From Candidatus Firestonebacteria bacterium RIFOXYD2_FULL_39_29 (GTDB lineage Bacteria > Oederibacteriota > D2-FULL-39-29), in assembly GCA_001778375.1 (NCBI GenBank), contig MFGV01000011.1, positions 1 through 46,142 of the forward strand: a DNA stretch of 46,142 bases, given 5' to 3'. The notes below the pieces were generated by a model. It ran no database searches. It was given only the letters and a program-made list of their open reading frames with translations, and was not told where the DNA came from. Shown piece after piece: positions 24,372 to 33,013 of the stretch. The position numbers and the translations under genes are program-made. Position 1 is the stretch's first letter. The number at the start of each line of letters is the position of its first letter.

Positions 24372-25427
24372 TTATGTAATTTTAACTTCTTTTTTTGTTT
24401 TTGACGACAAATATATCGCATCAATAACTTTTTGCACCTGCAAGCCATGCTCTCCCGGAGTTACCGGAGTCTTGTTATTTTTCACACTATCAATAAAATT
24501 ACTGAACTGATTAAACCAGTTATCTTCTTTTATATACTTTGGAACGATATCGGCGATTTTACCGTAATGTTCGGTGTAAATTTTTAACGGCTCGTCAATA
24601 TCCAATCTGGCCCCGCCCTTATCACCAAGTATAACGGAATAAAAACAGTCCTTTTCAACATTTGCCGCCCAGCTGACTTCGAGCGTCATGGTAGCGCCAT
24701 TTTCAAACCTTACAAAAGCAGTAGCATAATCATCCACGTCGTAAATTCCCTTTTCATTCTTTGAGCCCCACATAGAGATATAGTTGTAATCTTTTTTATG
24801 ACCGAACATCATATATTCGGAACCCGTAACGGATACCGGCTTGGGGAATCCCATTTCCCACATTGTAAGGTCTATGATATGAACTCCGATATCAATAAGA
24901 CCGCCGCCGCCTGATTTTGATTTGGTAGTAAACCAGGTTCCCCATCCCGGGACACCCCTTCTTCTCAAAGCAAACACCATGGAATGATAAACATTTCCCA
25001 TATCCCCCCCGGTAATAAGCTTTTTAAGCAGCAGGCTCTCAGACCTGAACCTTTGCACAAATCCTATTGCTAATATCTTTTTTGCTTTTTTTCCGGCAGC
25101 TATCATCTCCTCTGCTTCCCCGGCATTCATTGCCATAGGTTTTTCACAAAAAACATGACAACCCATTTCAAAAGCTTTAATCGTTACTTCCTTGTGGAGA
25201 TGATTCGGGAGTGCTACAGTTACCGCATCAAGTTTCTCTTTTTTTATCATTTCCTTATAATCTTTATATACTTTAGGTATCTGCCAGTTAGTTGCCGCAA
25301 CTTTTGCCCTTGCCTCGTCAATATCGCAGATAGCTGAAAGTTCCGCATCTTTAACCTGTTTCAATGCTTTTGAGTGCGCCGAGCCTATTCCTGCACCGAT
25401 TACTCCAATTCTTACTTTACCACCCAT
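24372..25427 (-). CDS. Gfo/Idh/MocA family oxidoreductase
   Basis: 351 residues. The NAD(P)-binding domain starts RIGVIGAGIGSAHSKAL. CEKPMAMN is the catalytic-lysine EKP motif. A C-terminal beta-sheet domain with GGGGLIDIGVHIIDL carries the usual substrate-site histidine. It oxidises or reduces a sugar, inositol or sugar-derived substrate; which one cannot be read here. GGGGGAG precedes the ATG. It diverges from a PfkB sugar/nucleoside kinase gene across 126 bases, so the two may share a substrate. Confidence 0.92.
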   Translation of the reverse strand: MGGKVRIGVIGAGIGSAHSKALKQVKDAELSAICDIDEARAKVAATNWQIPKVYKDYKEMIKKEKLDAVTVALPNHLHKEVTIKAFEMGCHVFCEKPMAMNAGEAEEMIAAGKKAKKILAIGFVQRFRSESLLLKKLITGGDMGNVYHSMVFALRRRGVPGWGTWFTTKSKSGGGGLIDIGVHIIDLTMWEMGFPKPVSVTGSEYMMFGHKKDYNYISMWGSKNEKGIYDVDDYATAFVRFENGATMTLEVSWAANVEKDCFYSVILGDKGGARLDIDEPLKIYTEHYGKIADIVPKYIKEDNWFNQFSNFIDSVKNNKTPVTPGEHGLQVQKVIDAIYLSSKTKKEVKIT

Positions 25428-25518
25428 AGCTCCCCCTTTTATTTACAAATCTTATAACATACTTTTACATCATTTAAATATTATCACAATAGATTTTTTT
25501 TAACAATAGATAATTTCC

Positions 25519-25547
25519 TTGATTATTCAATGATTATTGCTTAATAT
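25519..25547 (+). promoter_or_regulatory. Promoter giving a near-leaderless PfkB mRNA
   Basis: TTGATT (25519-25524), a 17-base spacer and TAATAT (25542-25547). The predicted start falls at about the ATG (25554). No Shine-Dalgarno is present, which agrees with leaderless translation. Confidence 0.6.
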
Positions 25548-25553
25548 ATCATT

Positions 25554-26732
25554 ATGAATAAGAGCATAGATTTTGTAGCGGCAGGACACATCTGCCTTGA
25601 TATTTTTCCCTCATTTTCTAAATCAAAAACAGGAGATATGAGTAAACTATTCTCGGCCGGCAGCCTTACAATTATCGATAAGGCCGTGCTTTCAACAGGC
25701 GGTTCCGTATCAAACACCGGCCTTTCCCTGTTAAAATTGGGAAACCGCGTGGAACTGATGACAAAGATCAGCGACGATATGTTCGGCGGGATTATTAAGG
25801 CCCTATTAAAGCAGCATACAAATAATTTATCCGGCATTAACACTATAAAATCTGAAAGCAGTTCCTACACCATAGTAATGGCAATTCCGGGTGTTGACAG
25901 GTTTTTCTTTCATAATCCGGGAACAAACAATACTTTCGGTTGTAACGATATAAACTTTAATACAGTAAAGAAGGCGCGGGTCCTTCATCTGGGATATCCT
26001 ACACTCCTACGGAAGTTGTATTTAAATAACGGATCAGAGCTCGTCAAAATATTCAAAAAAGCTAAGTCACTCGGGACCGTCACATCCCTTGATATTACTA
26101 TGCCTGATCCAAGCGAAGAAGCAGGTAAACTTAACTGGAATAATATTTTTAAAAAATTAATGCCGTATACGGACATATTCCTGCCGAGTATAGAAGAGGC
26201 TCTATACACACTAAACAAAAAACGCTATTACGAAATCAAAAAAGCCGCAGGCAGCAAAGATCCGGTGGATTTTTTCACTTTAAAAGATTTAACCCGGGTT
26301 GCAGATACATTACTCGATTACGGCGTTAAGATTGCAGTTATAAAATGCGGGCACCGCGGGTACTATTTAAAAACCGCAGGGAAAGCTATTATAGAAAAAC
26401 TTCCGGTAAAAATAAAAAATTGGGCAAAAAAAGAAATCTGGACGCCCTGCTTTCACGTTGAAAAAGCAGCAAGCGCAACCGGGGCTGGAGACGCGTCTAT
26501 TGCCGGTTTTTTAACTGCTTTTGTTAAGGGAGAATCTGCGATAACCGCAGTAAAATGCGCAACAGCCGCAGGCGCTCAAAATGTAACAAAAATGGATGCA
26601 CTCAGCGGAATAAAAGACTGGAAAACAACAATAAAAATGGCGCAAAGCAAAAAATTAAAAATTAAATATTTTAAGATTAATGATAAAAAATGGATATTTA
26701 ACAAAAAAGACCGGATCTGGATAAAAGTTTAG
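25554..26732 (+). CDS. PfkB family carbohydrate/nucleoside kinase
   Basis: 392 residues. PfkB features are IDFVAAGHICLDIFP at the start, STGGSVSNTGLSLLKLGNRV (substrate and first signature) and ASATGAGDASIAGFLTAF, with the catalytic Asp of GAGD and the anion hole, near 308-315. It phosphorylates a sugar or nucleoside using ATP; the substrate is unknown. About 60 residues longer than ribokinase, with lysine-rich inserts and tail. It is transcribed away from the Gfo/Idh/MocA gene, and a promoter sits so close that the message should be nearly leaderless. Confidence 0.92.
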   Translation: MNKSIDFVAAGHICLDIFPSFSKSKTGDMSKLFSAGSLTIIDKAVLSTGGSVSNTGLSLLKLGNRVELMTKISDDMFGGIIKALLKQHTNNLSGINTIKSESSSYTIVMAIPGVDRFFFHNPGTNNTFGCNDINFNTVKKARVLHLGYPTLLRKLYLNNGSELVKIFKKAKSLGTVTSLDITMPDPSEEAGKLNWNNIFKKLMPYTDIFLPSIEEALYTLNKKRYYEIKKAAGSKDPVDFFTLKDLTRVADTLLDYGVKIAVIKCGHRGYYLKTAGKAIIEKLPVKIKNWAKKEIWTPCFHVEKAASATGAGDASIAGFLTAFVKGESAITAVKCATAAGAQNVTKMDALSGIKDWKTTIKMAQSKKLKIKYFKINDKKWIFNKKDRIWIKV

Positions 26733-26800
26733 CCGGTTTTATGCAGTTTTCCCCTTGAAAGAGAAGCAAAAACACCCGACAGGGTCATAAATCAAGTATT

Positions 26801-26864
26801 CTGTTTTACCGAAAGATGGGTATTTTTTAATACGGCAAATAGGATTTGTTTTACTGTGTTTTTA
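26801..26864. repeat. Diverged 63-base intergenic repeat, copy 2
   Basis: See 24191-24253. It lies between the convergent PfkB and lipoprotein genes. Confidence 0.5.
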
Positions 26865-26877
26865 CGATATTTTCAAA

Positions 26878-27843
26878 CTATTTCTTGAGTACGTCTATAT
26901 CGTCTATATAGGCATAGGTAGTAACACTTGAGGTATCTTTAAGTACAACCGAAACCTTGTCAGTTGAATACTTGGCTTGTCCGGTGATAGTGTACGGAAT
27001 GCCCATGATTACATCCAAAGCACTATAAACGCTGTAAGCTACGCTCCCAGCTTCTTTGTCATAAACCATCTCTACGTAATAGAAGATGCCTTGTGCCGGC
27101 GCCCCAAATCCGGACAGAATTGATCCTGTGCCGGAAGGAGTTTTCCTATAGAAATTATTGTTATATATTCCTATTTCCGGTCCATTATTTGCTAAGTCTT
27201 TCAATCCAACCATGAAACTGTTTTGATTAATACTCGATACGTTTATTGCCGCCTTAACCCTTGCGCCTTTGGTACCATTTATACCGCTGTATACTAACTC
27301 TGAATAATCATTAAGATTAGTTCCGCAGGTAAACTTAACACTTTGAGAAGCACTGAGGCTAGCCGAGCTATCCACCGTCGGTAAAATACTTGCAGAGCCG
27401 AATTTATTTGTTGACCAGGGTGAGGGAGGTATCTGCCCGAAGGTATACGGGCTAAAAGCACAGGGAAAAGTATTAGAAGGTCTGCCGGGAGAAAGAGAGA
27501 AATCTACGGTCTTATGCTCCCCGATTGCCAAGGCTATCATTTGGGAACTATCAGAATACCAGGGATACGTCACCGTAAGGGTAATATTTCCAGTCGGTGC
27601 CTTATCAAAAAAATAATGACCTGAATCACCTGTGGTGTTTGTCTTAGTTGTATTTACAAGCGAGACGGTTGCTCCGTTAACAGACATCCCTCCACTGCTA
27701 TATCTTACAAAACCTTCTACGAAGCCTTCCCCGCCGCCATTATACAAAGGATCCATAGGATTGCTTCTTTGCAGATTTTCAGGACCGCAACCGATAAGAG
27801 CAACCGATAAAACTATCAATCCCAGTATATATATTTTTCTCAT
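26878..27843 (-). CDS. Lipoprotein paralog 4: carboxypeptidase-regulatory-like plus jelly-roll domain
   Basis: 321 residues from the ATG with AGAGGG upstream; an earlier TTG is not used. The signal peptide ends in LIGC. The lipid Cys is followed by the array signature GPENLQRSNPMDP. Next come a carboxypeptidase-regulatory-like Ig fold (about 45-120, GATVSLVNTTKTNTTGDSG) and a beta-sandwich (about 130-320) closing with YIDDIDVLKK. It is probably a surface-exposed or periplasmic lipoprotein that may bind carbohydrate. Fourth and last of four tandem paralogs. It lies 84 bases after copy 3, the largest gap in the array. Confidence 0.85.
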   Translation of the reverse strand: MRKIYILGLIVLSVALIGCGPENLQRSNPMDPLYNGGGEGFVEGFVRYSSGGMSVNGATVSLVNTTKTNTTGDSGHYFFDKAPTGNITLTVTYPWYSDSSQMIALAIGEHKTVDFSLSPGRPSNTFPCAFSPYTFGQIPPSPWSTNKFGSASILPTVDSSASLSASQSVKFTCGTNLNDYSELVYSGINGTKGARVKAAINVSSINQNSFMVGLKDLANNGPEIGIYNNNFYRKTPSGTGSILSGFGAPAQGIFYYVEMVYDKEAGSVAYSVYSALDVIMGIPYTITGQAKYSTDKVSVVLKDTSSVTTYAYIDDIDVLKK

Positions 27844-27927
27844 ATTTTTTTCCCTCTGCAAGAATTATACTATAATATAAAGAACTTTAATACAATATTC
27901 TATTATTTAAAAAACCAGTAAAAGATA

Positions 27928-28887
27928 TTATTTAGCGAGGGCTTTTACTTCATCAAAATAACAGGCGAAAACACCGCTGGTATTGTACAGGACAATGGAC
28001 ACCTTGTTAAAACTGTTATGCGCGCTGGTATTCCATATAGGTTGGGGTGAACTCTTCCAGACATTTGACCCGCTGTAATTATCTATACTGAATTCGACGG
28101 TATTGGCATCATTATCGGCGACGATAGTGAAAGAATAATAAGTACTCGCTGTCAAAGCAGAGGTGCAGATAGCATAAGTAGGGCTTGCCGGAGTCCGTCT
28201 ATAGACACCCCAGCTTCCTCCCGGATTGTAGAAACCGAGTTCGATAACTCCGGTTCCTGCCGTATCTGTCAGCTTAAGAAAACAAGAACTGTCCTGACCG
28301 CTTATTTGCATAGCAACTTTTGTTTTTATTCCGCTGCCGGTTGATATAAGTTTGGAATCAAGAAAGTAATTTTGTCCGGAACCCGTGGAAATTTGACAGC
28401 CGTTGGAACCGCTTACACCTACCCCACTGTTGACATTGAACGGGCCAACATACCCTGGCTGCCAAGTTGGAGTTGCAGGAGCTCCGGTATAGCCATTAAA
28501 ATCTTCAAAGAGCACCGGATTTTCATTCATAGCCACGGCATACCCGCTTCTTTGTTCCCCTGAACTCAATTTTGTTATAACAACAGCTCCGCCGGTCTGC
28601 CTGAGGAAAGAAGCTGAGGCCGCCAAAGTATAATCTCTGCCTGCAGGAACACCCCGGATACTGAAGTCCCCTGTCCCGTTTGTCTGAACAATAGAACCAG
28701 AGAAAGAGGGCGTTAAAGCCACAGTTGCATTAGAAAGCCCTATTCCACCAAGCATTACTCTTCCGGATACTACGCCGCTACCCTCACTGCTATAATTAGG
28801 ATCTAGAGGATTAATCCTCTGCAGATTCTCAGGACCGCAACCCGAAATAAAAAAACACAAAAAAGTCAACATCAATGTTTTTTTCAT
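27928..28887 (-). CDS. Lipoprotein paralog 3
   Basis: 319 residues. The lipobox is ISGC, then GPENLQRINPLDPNY, the same motif as its neighbours. A carboxypeptidase-regulatory-like repeat follows (VVSGRVMLGGIGLSNATVAL, TGDFSIRGVPAG), then a beta-sandwich (FEDFNGYTGAP ... YFDEVKALAK). The ATG overlaps the stop of paralog 2 as ATGA. The RINPLDP version (I for S) is a small difference from the others. Function unknown; the shared plan suggests the four recognise related ligands. Confidence 0.85.
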   Translation of the reverse strand: MKKTLMLTFLCFFISGCGPENLQRINPLDPNYSSEGSGVVSGRVMLGGIGLSNATVALTPSFSGSIVQTNGTGDFSIRGVPAGRDYTLAASASFLRQTGGAVVITKLSSGEQRSGYAVAMNENPVLFEDFNGYTGAPATPTWQPGYVGPFNVNSGVGVSGSNGCQISTGSGQNYFLDSKLISTGSGIKTKVAMQISGQDSSCFLKLTDTAGTGVIELGFYNPGGSWGVYRRTPASPTYAICTSALTASTYYSFTIVADNDANTVEFSIDNYSGSNVWKSSPQPIWNTSAHNSFNKVSIVLYNTSGVFACYFDEVKALAK

Positions 28888-29873
28888 CTTTCCGTCACCT
28901 TGAACTCGTCAACATTTATACTGAGTGGTATCTGAGCCGGGGACTGTGTATCCATTATAATGCGGGCTCTGGAAAGCATCGCCGTTCCGGAATTATTTAA
29001 AACCGCGGTTCGCCGGATTATAATACTTTTCGTAACGGCATCTTTGACTGTAAATGTAGCTTTGTTCTCCTGACCGTCCGCTTCAACTTCAAGCAGCCAG
29101 AAAACTATTGTTCCCCCGCCCTGCGTCCCGAGTGATTGTGTCGTATCATCTTTTGTGCCTTCAGCCTTAGTCTGATACTGCATTCCGACAATCGAGGTAT
29201 TGGTAAATCCTATTCCTGCAATCTCCTCGTTAGAATTTGTGCAGAGGGCTAATCTAAAACAATAAGTAGCCATATTGCTTTGTACTTTTGCGGAGATTTT
29301 ATAGGAAGAATTATCTGTAATAACCCTATAGACATACGCCGCACCGCTGGCATCCGGTTTGGAAAGGTTAAGTTCATAAGAACCGGAGGTACCTCCCGCC
29401 ATCACATTGGCACCGCCGGAAGCTGTGATTGATACGAACCAGGGCACAGACAACTGGGCGACAGGCGTGTAGGTTTCAAAACTATCTTCTATTGTAGGAG
29501 GTTTCGGTGTCAAAACCCTCTCATCATAAACCGTACTGTTCGTGGCCGTAAAAGTATCCTGTATGCCAGAATGGAAAGCAGCCGTGACACTTCTTGTAAG
29601 ATTTTGCCCCATTGGGATGTCACTGATAAGAAAATCCCCTGTATCATTTGTGTACGCCTGTTTGTTAAAATTATTGCCTGAAAGGGTCACTCTAGCATTG
29701 ACAAGAAATGTATTACCGTCGGTGCTTCTTACTTTACCGGTGTAAGTCGCAGTACCCAGCGAACTGCCGTTATATTGCGGATCCAGGGGATTGCTTCTTG
29801 TAAGGTTATCCTGTCCGCAGCCAAGCAAAACCAAAATTATTACTACACAAACGGTCAAATATATTTTTCTCAT
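28884..29873 (-). CDS. Lipoprotein paralog 2
   Basis: 329 residues from the internal ATG at 29873, which has AGGAA upstream; the earlier ATG at 29894 has no ribosome site. The lipobox is LLGC, then GQDNLTRSNPLDPQY. It has a carboxypeptidase-regulatory-like domain (TYTGKVRSTDGNTFLVNARV, TGDFLISDIPMG) and a beta-sandwich ending INVDEFKVTER. It follows paralog 1 by 34 bases and is coupled to paralog 3 by ATGA. Confidence 0.85.
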   Translation of the reverse strand: MRKIYLTVCVVIILVLLGCGQDNLTRSNPLDPQYNGSSLGTATYTGKVRSTDGNTFLVNARVTLSGNNFNKQAYTNDTGDFLISDIPMGQNLTRSVTAAFHSGIQDTFTATNSTVYDERVLTPKPPTIEDSFETYTPVAQLSVPWFVSITASGGANVMAGGTSGSYELNLSKPDASGAAYVYRVITDNSSYKISAKVQSNMATYCFRLALCTNSNEEIAGIGFTNTSIVGMQYQTKAEGTKDDTTQSLGTQGGGTIVFWLLEVEADGQENKATFTVKDAVTKSIIIRRTAVLNNSGTAMLSRARIIMDTQSPAQIPLSINVDEFKVTER

Positions 29874-29907
29874 ATATTTCCTGATTGGAACCATTTCGCA
29901 TTAATTT

Positions 29908-30876
29908 TTATTTCTTTATAATCTCTATTTCGTCAATATAAGTATTAATGGTAGTCCCCTGAGAGTAGTTGGAATTCTTAATGTAGAATTTGTCTATACT
30001 CCTGTATGTACCGCTGAAAGTAATCGTTCCGGAATCCATCATCTTTATGGTTTTATTCTGGTTCCAGAGTTCAAACCTTGCAGTCCTGTCCTCATAATTC
30101 ACCTCAAAATACAGATAGTACCACTCATTACATGCAGGAAAAGGAGATACAAAAGGTGTACCGGTGAATCCCGAAGGAAGCAGATATTTCACATAATCCG
30201 CTGCCGAGCCGTCGAAACCAAACTCCGTGGTTTGATTATTCATATTAGTCACACCGATTTTCATATTACAAATTAAACTAACCTGATCCGTCTTTACTTT
30301 TGCTGAAACCCGGACTCCTGTTGTATTAAGTCCATAAAGCTCAAGTTTCGAGTATTGATTTGCCAGACTACCGCTGTCAAACCTGCAGGATTTAATTCCC
30401 GCAGAGGATGTACTGGAGTCAACAAATACGGTACCTCCGGAAGCGGTGTTGCTCCAGGGTGAGCCCGGACTGGTCGCACTTATATAATTTTCAAATCCCT
30501 CAGGATTGCACGGAGCCTGGTAATTAGGAGTCATATTCGGCGGATTAAAGTTAACGTTAATAGTGGAACCTGCTATCACGGCTTGCTGCGTAGAGCTTAT
30601 AGGATTAAACCAGGGTGCTTGCGCTAAAACAGTATACGTTCCGGGGGCAATTGAAAGCATATATGTTCCACCCGCATCCGTTGTGGCAATTTTCGTAGCA
30701 GGTGTAGTAAAAACAGTTACTCCGGACATAGGTTGACCGTTTAAGTAGAATGAACCCTGAACTACCCCATTACCGCCAAACTGCGGATCCAGTGGGTTGC
30801 TTCTCTGAAGATTCTCCTGGCCACAACCAACTAGAATAACTGCAGTCAAGCCAATTGCAAGAATTAGTTTTCGCAT
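29908..30876 (-). CDS. Lipoprotein paralog 1, head of the four-gene array
   Basis: 322 residues. The lipobox is LVGC, then GQENLQRSNPLDPQF. It has a carboxypeptidase-regulatory-like domain (GSFYLNGQPMSGVTVFTTPA, GGTYMLSIAPGTYTV) and a jelly-roll-like domain (PCNPEGFENYISAT ... TYIDEIEIIKK). AGGAG lies 9 bases before the ATG. First gene of the array, whose members run in the same direction with short gaps. Nothing in the sequence shows enzymatic residues; the proteins look like adhesion or binding components. Confidence 0.85.
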   Translation of the reverse strand: MRKLILAIGLTAVILVGCGQENLQRSNPLDPQFGGNGVVQGSFYLNGQPMSGVTVFTTPATKIATTDAGGTYMLSIAPGTYTVLAQAPWFNPISSTQQAVIAGSTINVNFNPPNMTPNYQAPCNPEGFENYISATSPGSPWSNTASGGTVFVDSSTSSAGIKSCRFDSGSLANQYSKLELYGLNTTGVRVSAKVKTDQVSLICNMKIGVTNMNNQTTEFGFDGSAADYVKYLLPSGFTGTPFVSPFPACNEWYYLYFEVNYEDRTARFELWNQNKTIKMMDSGTITFSGTYRSIDKFYIKNSNYSQGTTINTYIDEIEIIKK

Positions 30877-30952
30877 ATTAACATCTCCTGATCATTTCTT
30901 ACTGTCAACTCTTTTGTATATTTCTTGTATAATAACATAAATTCCGGTTTTT

Positions 30953-31411
30953 TTAAACTTTTTTATGCCTTCTTATTATTTCAAGCGTTATAAAATATGA
31001 AACAACGGCAAACACGGCCGATATTATGATATTTCCAAGCATATAAGCGAAAAAAGCAGGTCCAATTGCTTTAAAGATATTTCCCGTTTTTAGTTCTCCA
31101 AGTATAAGGGCTCTTTCTGTTCCTATCAAACTCCCGCCCAATATCGAAGAAAGCGTCCAAAAAAATGGCGTTGTCAACGGATTCATTATTAAGCTTCCCG
31201 CCACAGCGGCAGCTTTATTAATCCTAAATACCACCGCCAAAACATACGCAAGTACCAAGCCAAGCCCAAAAGTCGGAAAAATCCCCAGAAACACACCTAC
31301 TGCAACTCCGGCTGCAACTCTAGGAGGCGAATCATTCGCCCTGACAATCCTTAAATACATGAACCTGAGAATCCTTTTAAATTCAGGCCTCTTACATCTT
31401 AATTTTAGCAT
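30953..31411 (-). CDS. DUF2062 membrane protein
   Basis: 152 residues. The family features are SPPRVAAGVAVGVFLGIFPTFGLG near the N-terminus and GSLIMNPLTTPFFW in the middle, with three or four membrane helices. The function is unknown; some members lie beside glycosyltransferase or lipid genes. GGGG lies before the ATG. The 203-base gap to the next gene upstream holds no supported gene. Confidence 0.88.
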   Translation of the reverse strand: MLKLRCKRPEFKRILRFMYLRIVRANDSPPRVAAGVAVGVFLGIFPTFGLGLVLAYVLAVVFRINKAAAVAGSLIMNPLTTPFFWTLSSILGGSLIGTERALILGELKTGNIFKAIGPAFFAYMLGNIIISAVFAVVSYFITLEIIRRHKKV

Positions 31412-31614
31412 TTTTCCCCATGAATGATGTTAAATAACTCACAAAACTTATGTGTTTTTTAGCTTTAATGATTTTAACAGCAAACGCCCGAAATAACAAG
31501 CCAAAACAACCGGCTGATATCACAAATATGGAAATAGATGACACAGATAAATAAATATATGGGGTATTTCTAAAAGATGAAGGATGTCTGCTTTCTTTAA
31601 TTCCTTTTCTTGTT

Positions 31615-31995
31615 TTACTTGCTAAATGCAAGATATCCAAGTACTACTAAATTGACACCGGGAATTATCATCAAAATACCAAGCCAGCTTTCCTTGCCTC
31701 TGGCTTCGGCTACTCCTATTGCTAAAAATATACCCGCAACTATATTAACAATAGGGACAAGGCACAGTATTGCCCACCAAGCCGGTTTTTTGGCTATATT
31801 CGCCGCTAAAAATAAATTTGCAATCGGAATCCAGGCAAGCCAACTATCTGCAGTATTCGTCTTCTTCGCAATTGTCTGAAGGCAAACCGCGCAAAATATA
31901 TAAACTGCCGCAAAAGCAAAAAGAAAAACCACAAAAAACGCCCCCATCATCGCCATCATCCCGCCTGATATTGCCGGTGTTTCCATCCCGTTCAT
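31615..31995 (-). CDS. DUF5684-like small membrane protein
   Basis: 126 residues with four predicted membrane helices. The pattern LQTIAKKTNTADSWLAWIPI, N-LF, KKPAWWAILCLVPIVN, GVAEARGKESWLG and a closing LGYLAFSK is that of the DUF5684 family. The function is unknown. GGAGG lies at good distance before the ATG. It is on its own between PorV and DUF2062, in the same direction as both. Confidence 0.75.
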   Translation of the reverse strand: MNGMETPAISGGMMAMMGAFFVVFLFAFAAVYIFCAVCLQTIAKKTNTADSWLAWIPIANLFLAANIAKKPAWWAILCLVPIVNIVAGIFLAIGVAEARGKESWLGILMIIPGVNLVVLGYLAFSK

Positions 31996-32125
31996 ATTTC
32001 CTCCGTGGAAATTAAATCTGAATAAATTATATCCTATCTTTTAGAATTATACCACATGAATATACAGGCAATTGTTTTATCTGTGTCATCTCATTTCCAT
32101 CAGAGCCATCAGCCGGCTGTTTCGG

Positions 32126-33007
32126 CTAGAAACCGGCAGAAAAAGAGAACCTGTGCACGTCCGCAAATCCGTCATTATCCATTAAAAACGAATAATCTAT
32201 TTTATAGTTCTTATAATTTACACCAAAACCTGAGGTCAAATCTCCATGATTTAATCCGATACGAAAAGCTAAGAATTTATTTAAAATGAACTCGCTGCCA
32301 ATCCTATATTTTAAAATCAAAGCAGTATTACTTTCTATATCCGCTGAGACAGAAAACTTTTCAAGAATAATACTTTGCGCCGCGCCAAAAACAAATAATG
32401 TTTCAACATAGTCTGTCCTGCCGCCGGACCAGGTAACACCTGTATTAATATCTTTGACCGCCATACCTGTCGAGAAATACGGGCCAAATGGTTTGTATAT
32501 TATTCCAAGATCCCCTCCAAAGCCCTTTCCTATTGAATCCAGCGAAGAAGCATAATAGTATTTTAAACTTATACCTGCTTTCATTCCTTCAAATATAATG
32601 TTTGCATAACTGACAGAGAGCACTCCTGCATTAAAATCAATATCTCCCGTCACAGCACCGGAATCATCCCTTCCCTCTATGCCGCTTACTCTGAAATAAT
32701 GCAGGCTTAACCCGGCTGAGCCCGCGCAATTATCCATTTTTTCATAAATACCGGCAAAACCGTTCAAGCGTCCATAGTCCATATTGCTGAACATCCCCGT
32801 AAAATGTGTCTTATAAACATTCAGTTGGGCAAGACCGGCAGGATTCCAATACAATGCCGAAGTATCATCGGAAAGTGCGGTAAAAGCCCCGCCCATAGCC
32901 AAAGCTCTGGCGCCTGCGCCTGCAGATAAAAATGAAAACGAATCCGAAGCTTCCGCAAAAGAAAAATAACCCATAGCAAAAACAGATAATATAATTTTTT
33001 TTAGCAT
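32126..33007 (-). CDS. PorV/PorQ-like outer-membrane beta-barrel protein
   Basis: 293 residues with a signal peptide (to about 20). The family signature FLSAGAGARALAMGGAFTAL is at about 26-45, then YWNPAGLA at 53-60, and alternating beta strands to a terminal phenylalanine (FSFSAGF), as in outer-membrane barrels. Family knowledge: PorV shuttles type IX secretion cargo to the surface in Bacteroidota, and relatives occur in other phyla. The two upstream genes, co-directional and 2-6 bases apart, encode secreted proteins with FlgD-Ig-like tails that resemble type IX sorting domains. That makes PorV-like function with them a fair inference, not proof. Confidence 0.85.
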   Translation of the reverse strand: MLKKIILSVFAMGYFSFAEASDSFSFLSAGAGARALAMGGAFTALSDDTSALYWNPAGLAQLNVYKTHFTGMFSNMDYGRLNGFAGIYEKMDNCAGSAGLSLHYFRVSGIEGRDDSGAVTGDIDFNAGVLSVSYANIIFEGMKAGISLKYYYASSLDSIGKGFGGDLGIIYKPFGPYFSTGMAVKDINTGVTWSGGRTDYVETLFVFGAAQSIILEKFSVSADIESNTALILKYRIGSEFILNKFLAFRIGLNHGDLTSGFGVNYKNYKIDYSFLMDNDGFADVHRFSFSAGF

Positions 33008-33013
33008 CCAGCC

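Noticed and set aside
31392-31640. 82-codon minus-strand frame with one hydrophobic stretch between DUF2062 and DUF5684
   Set aside because: It begins with TTG inside the DUF5684 gene, has no ribosome site and overlaps both neighbours.
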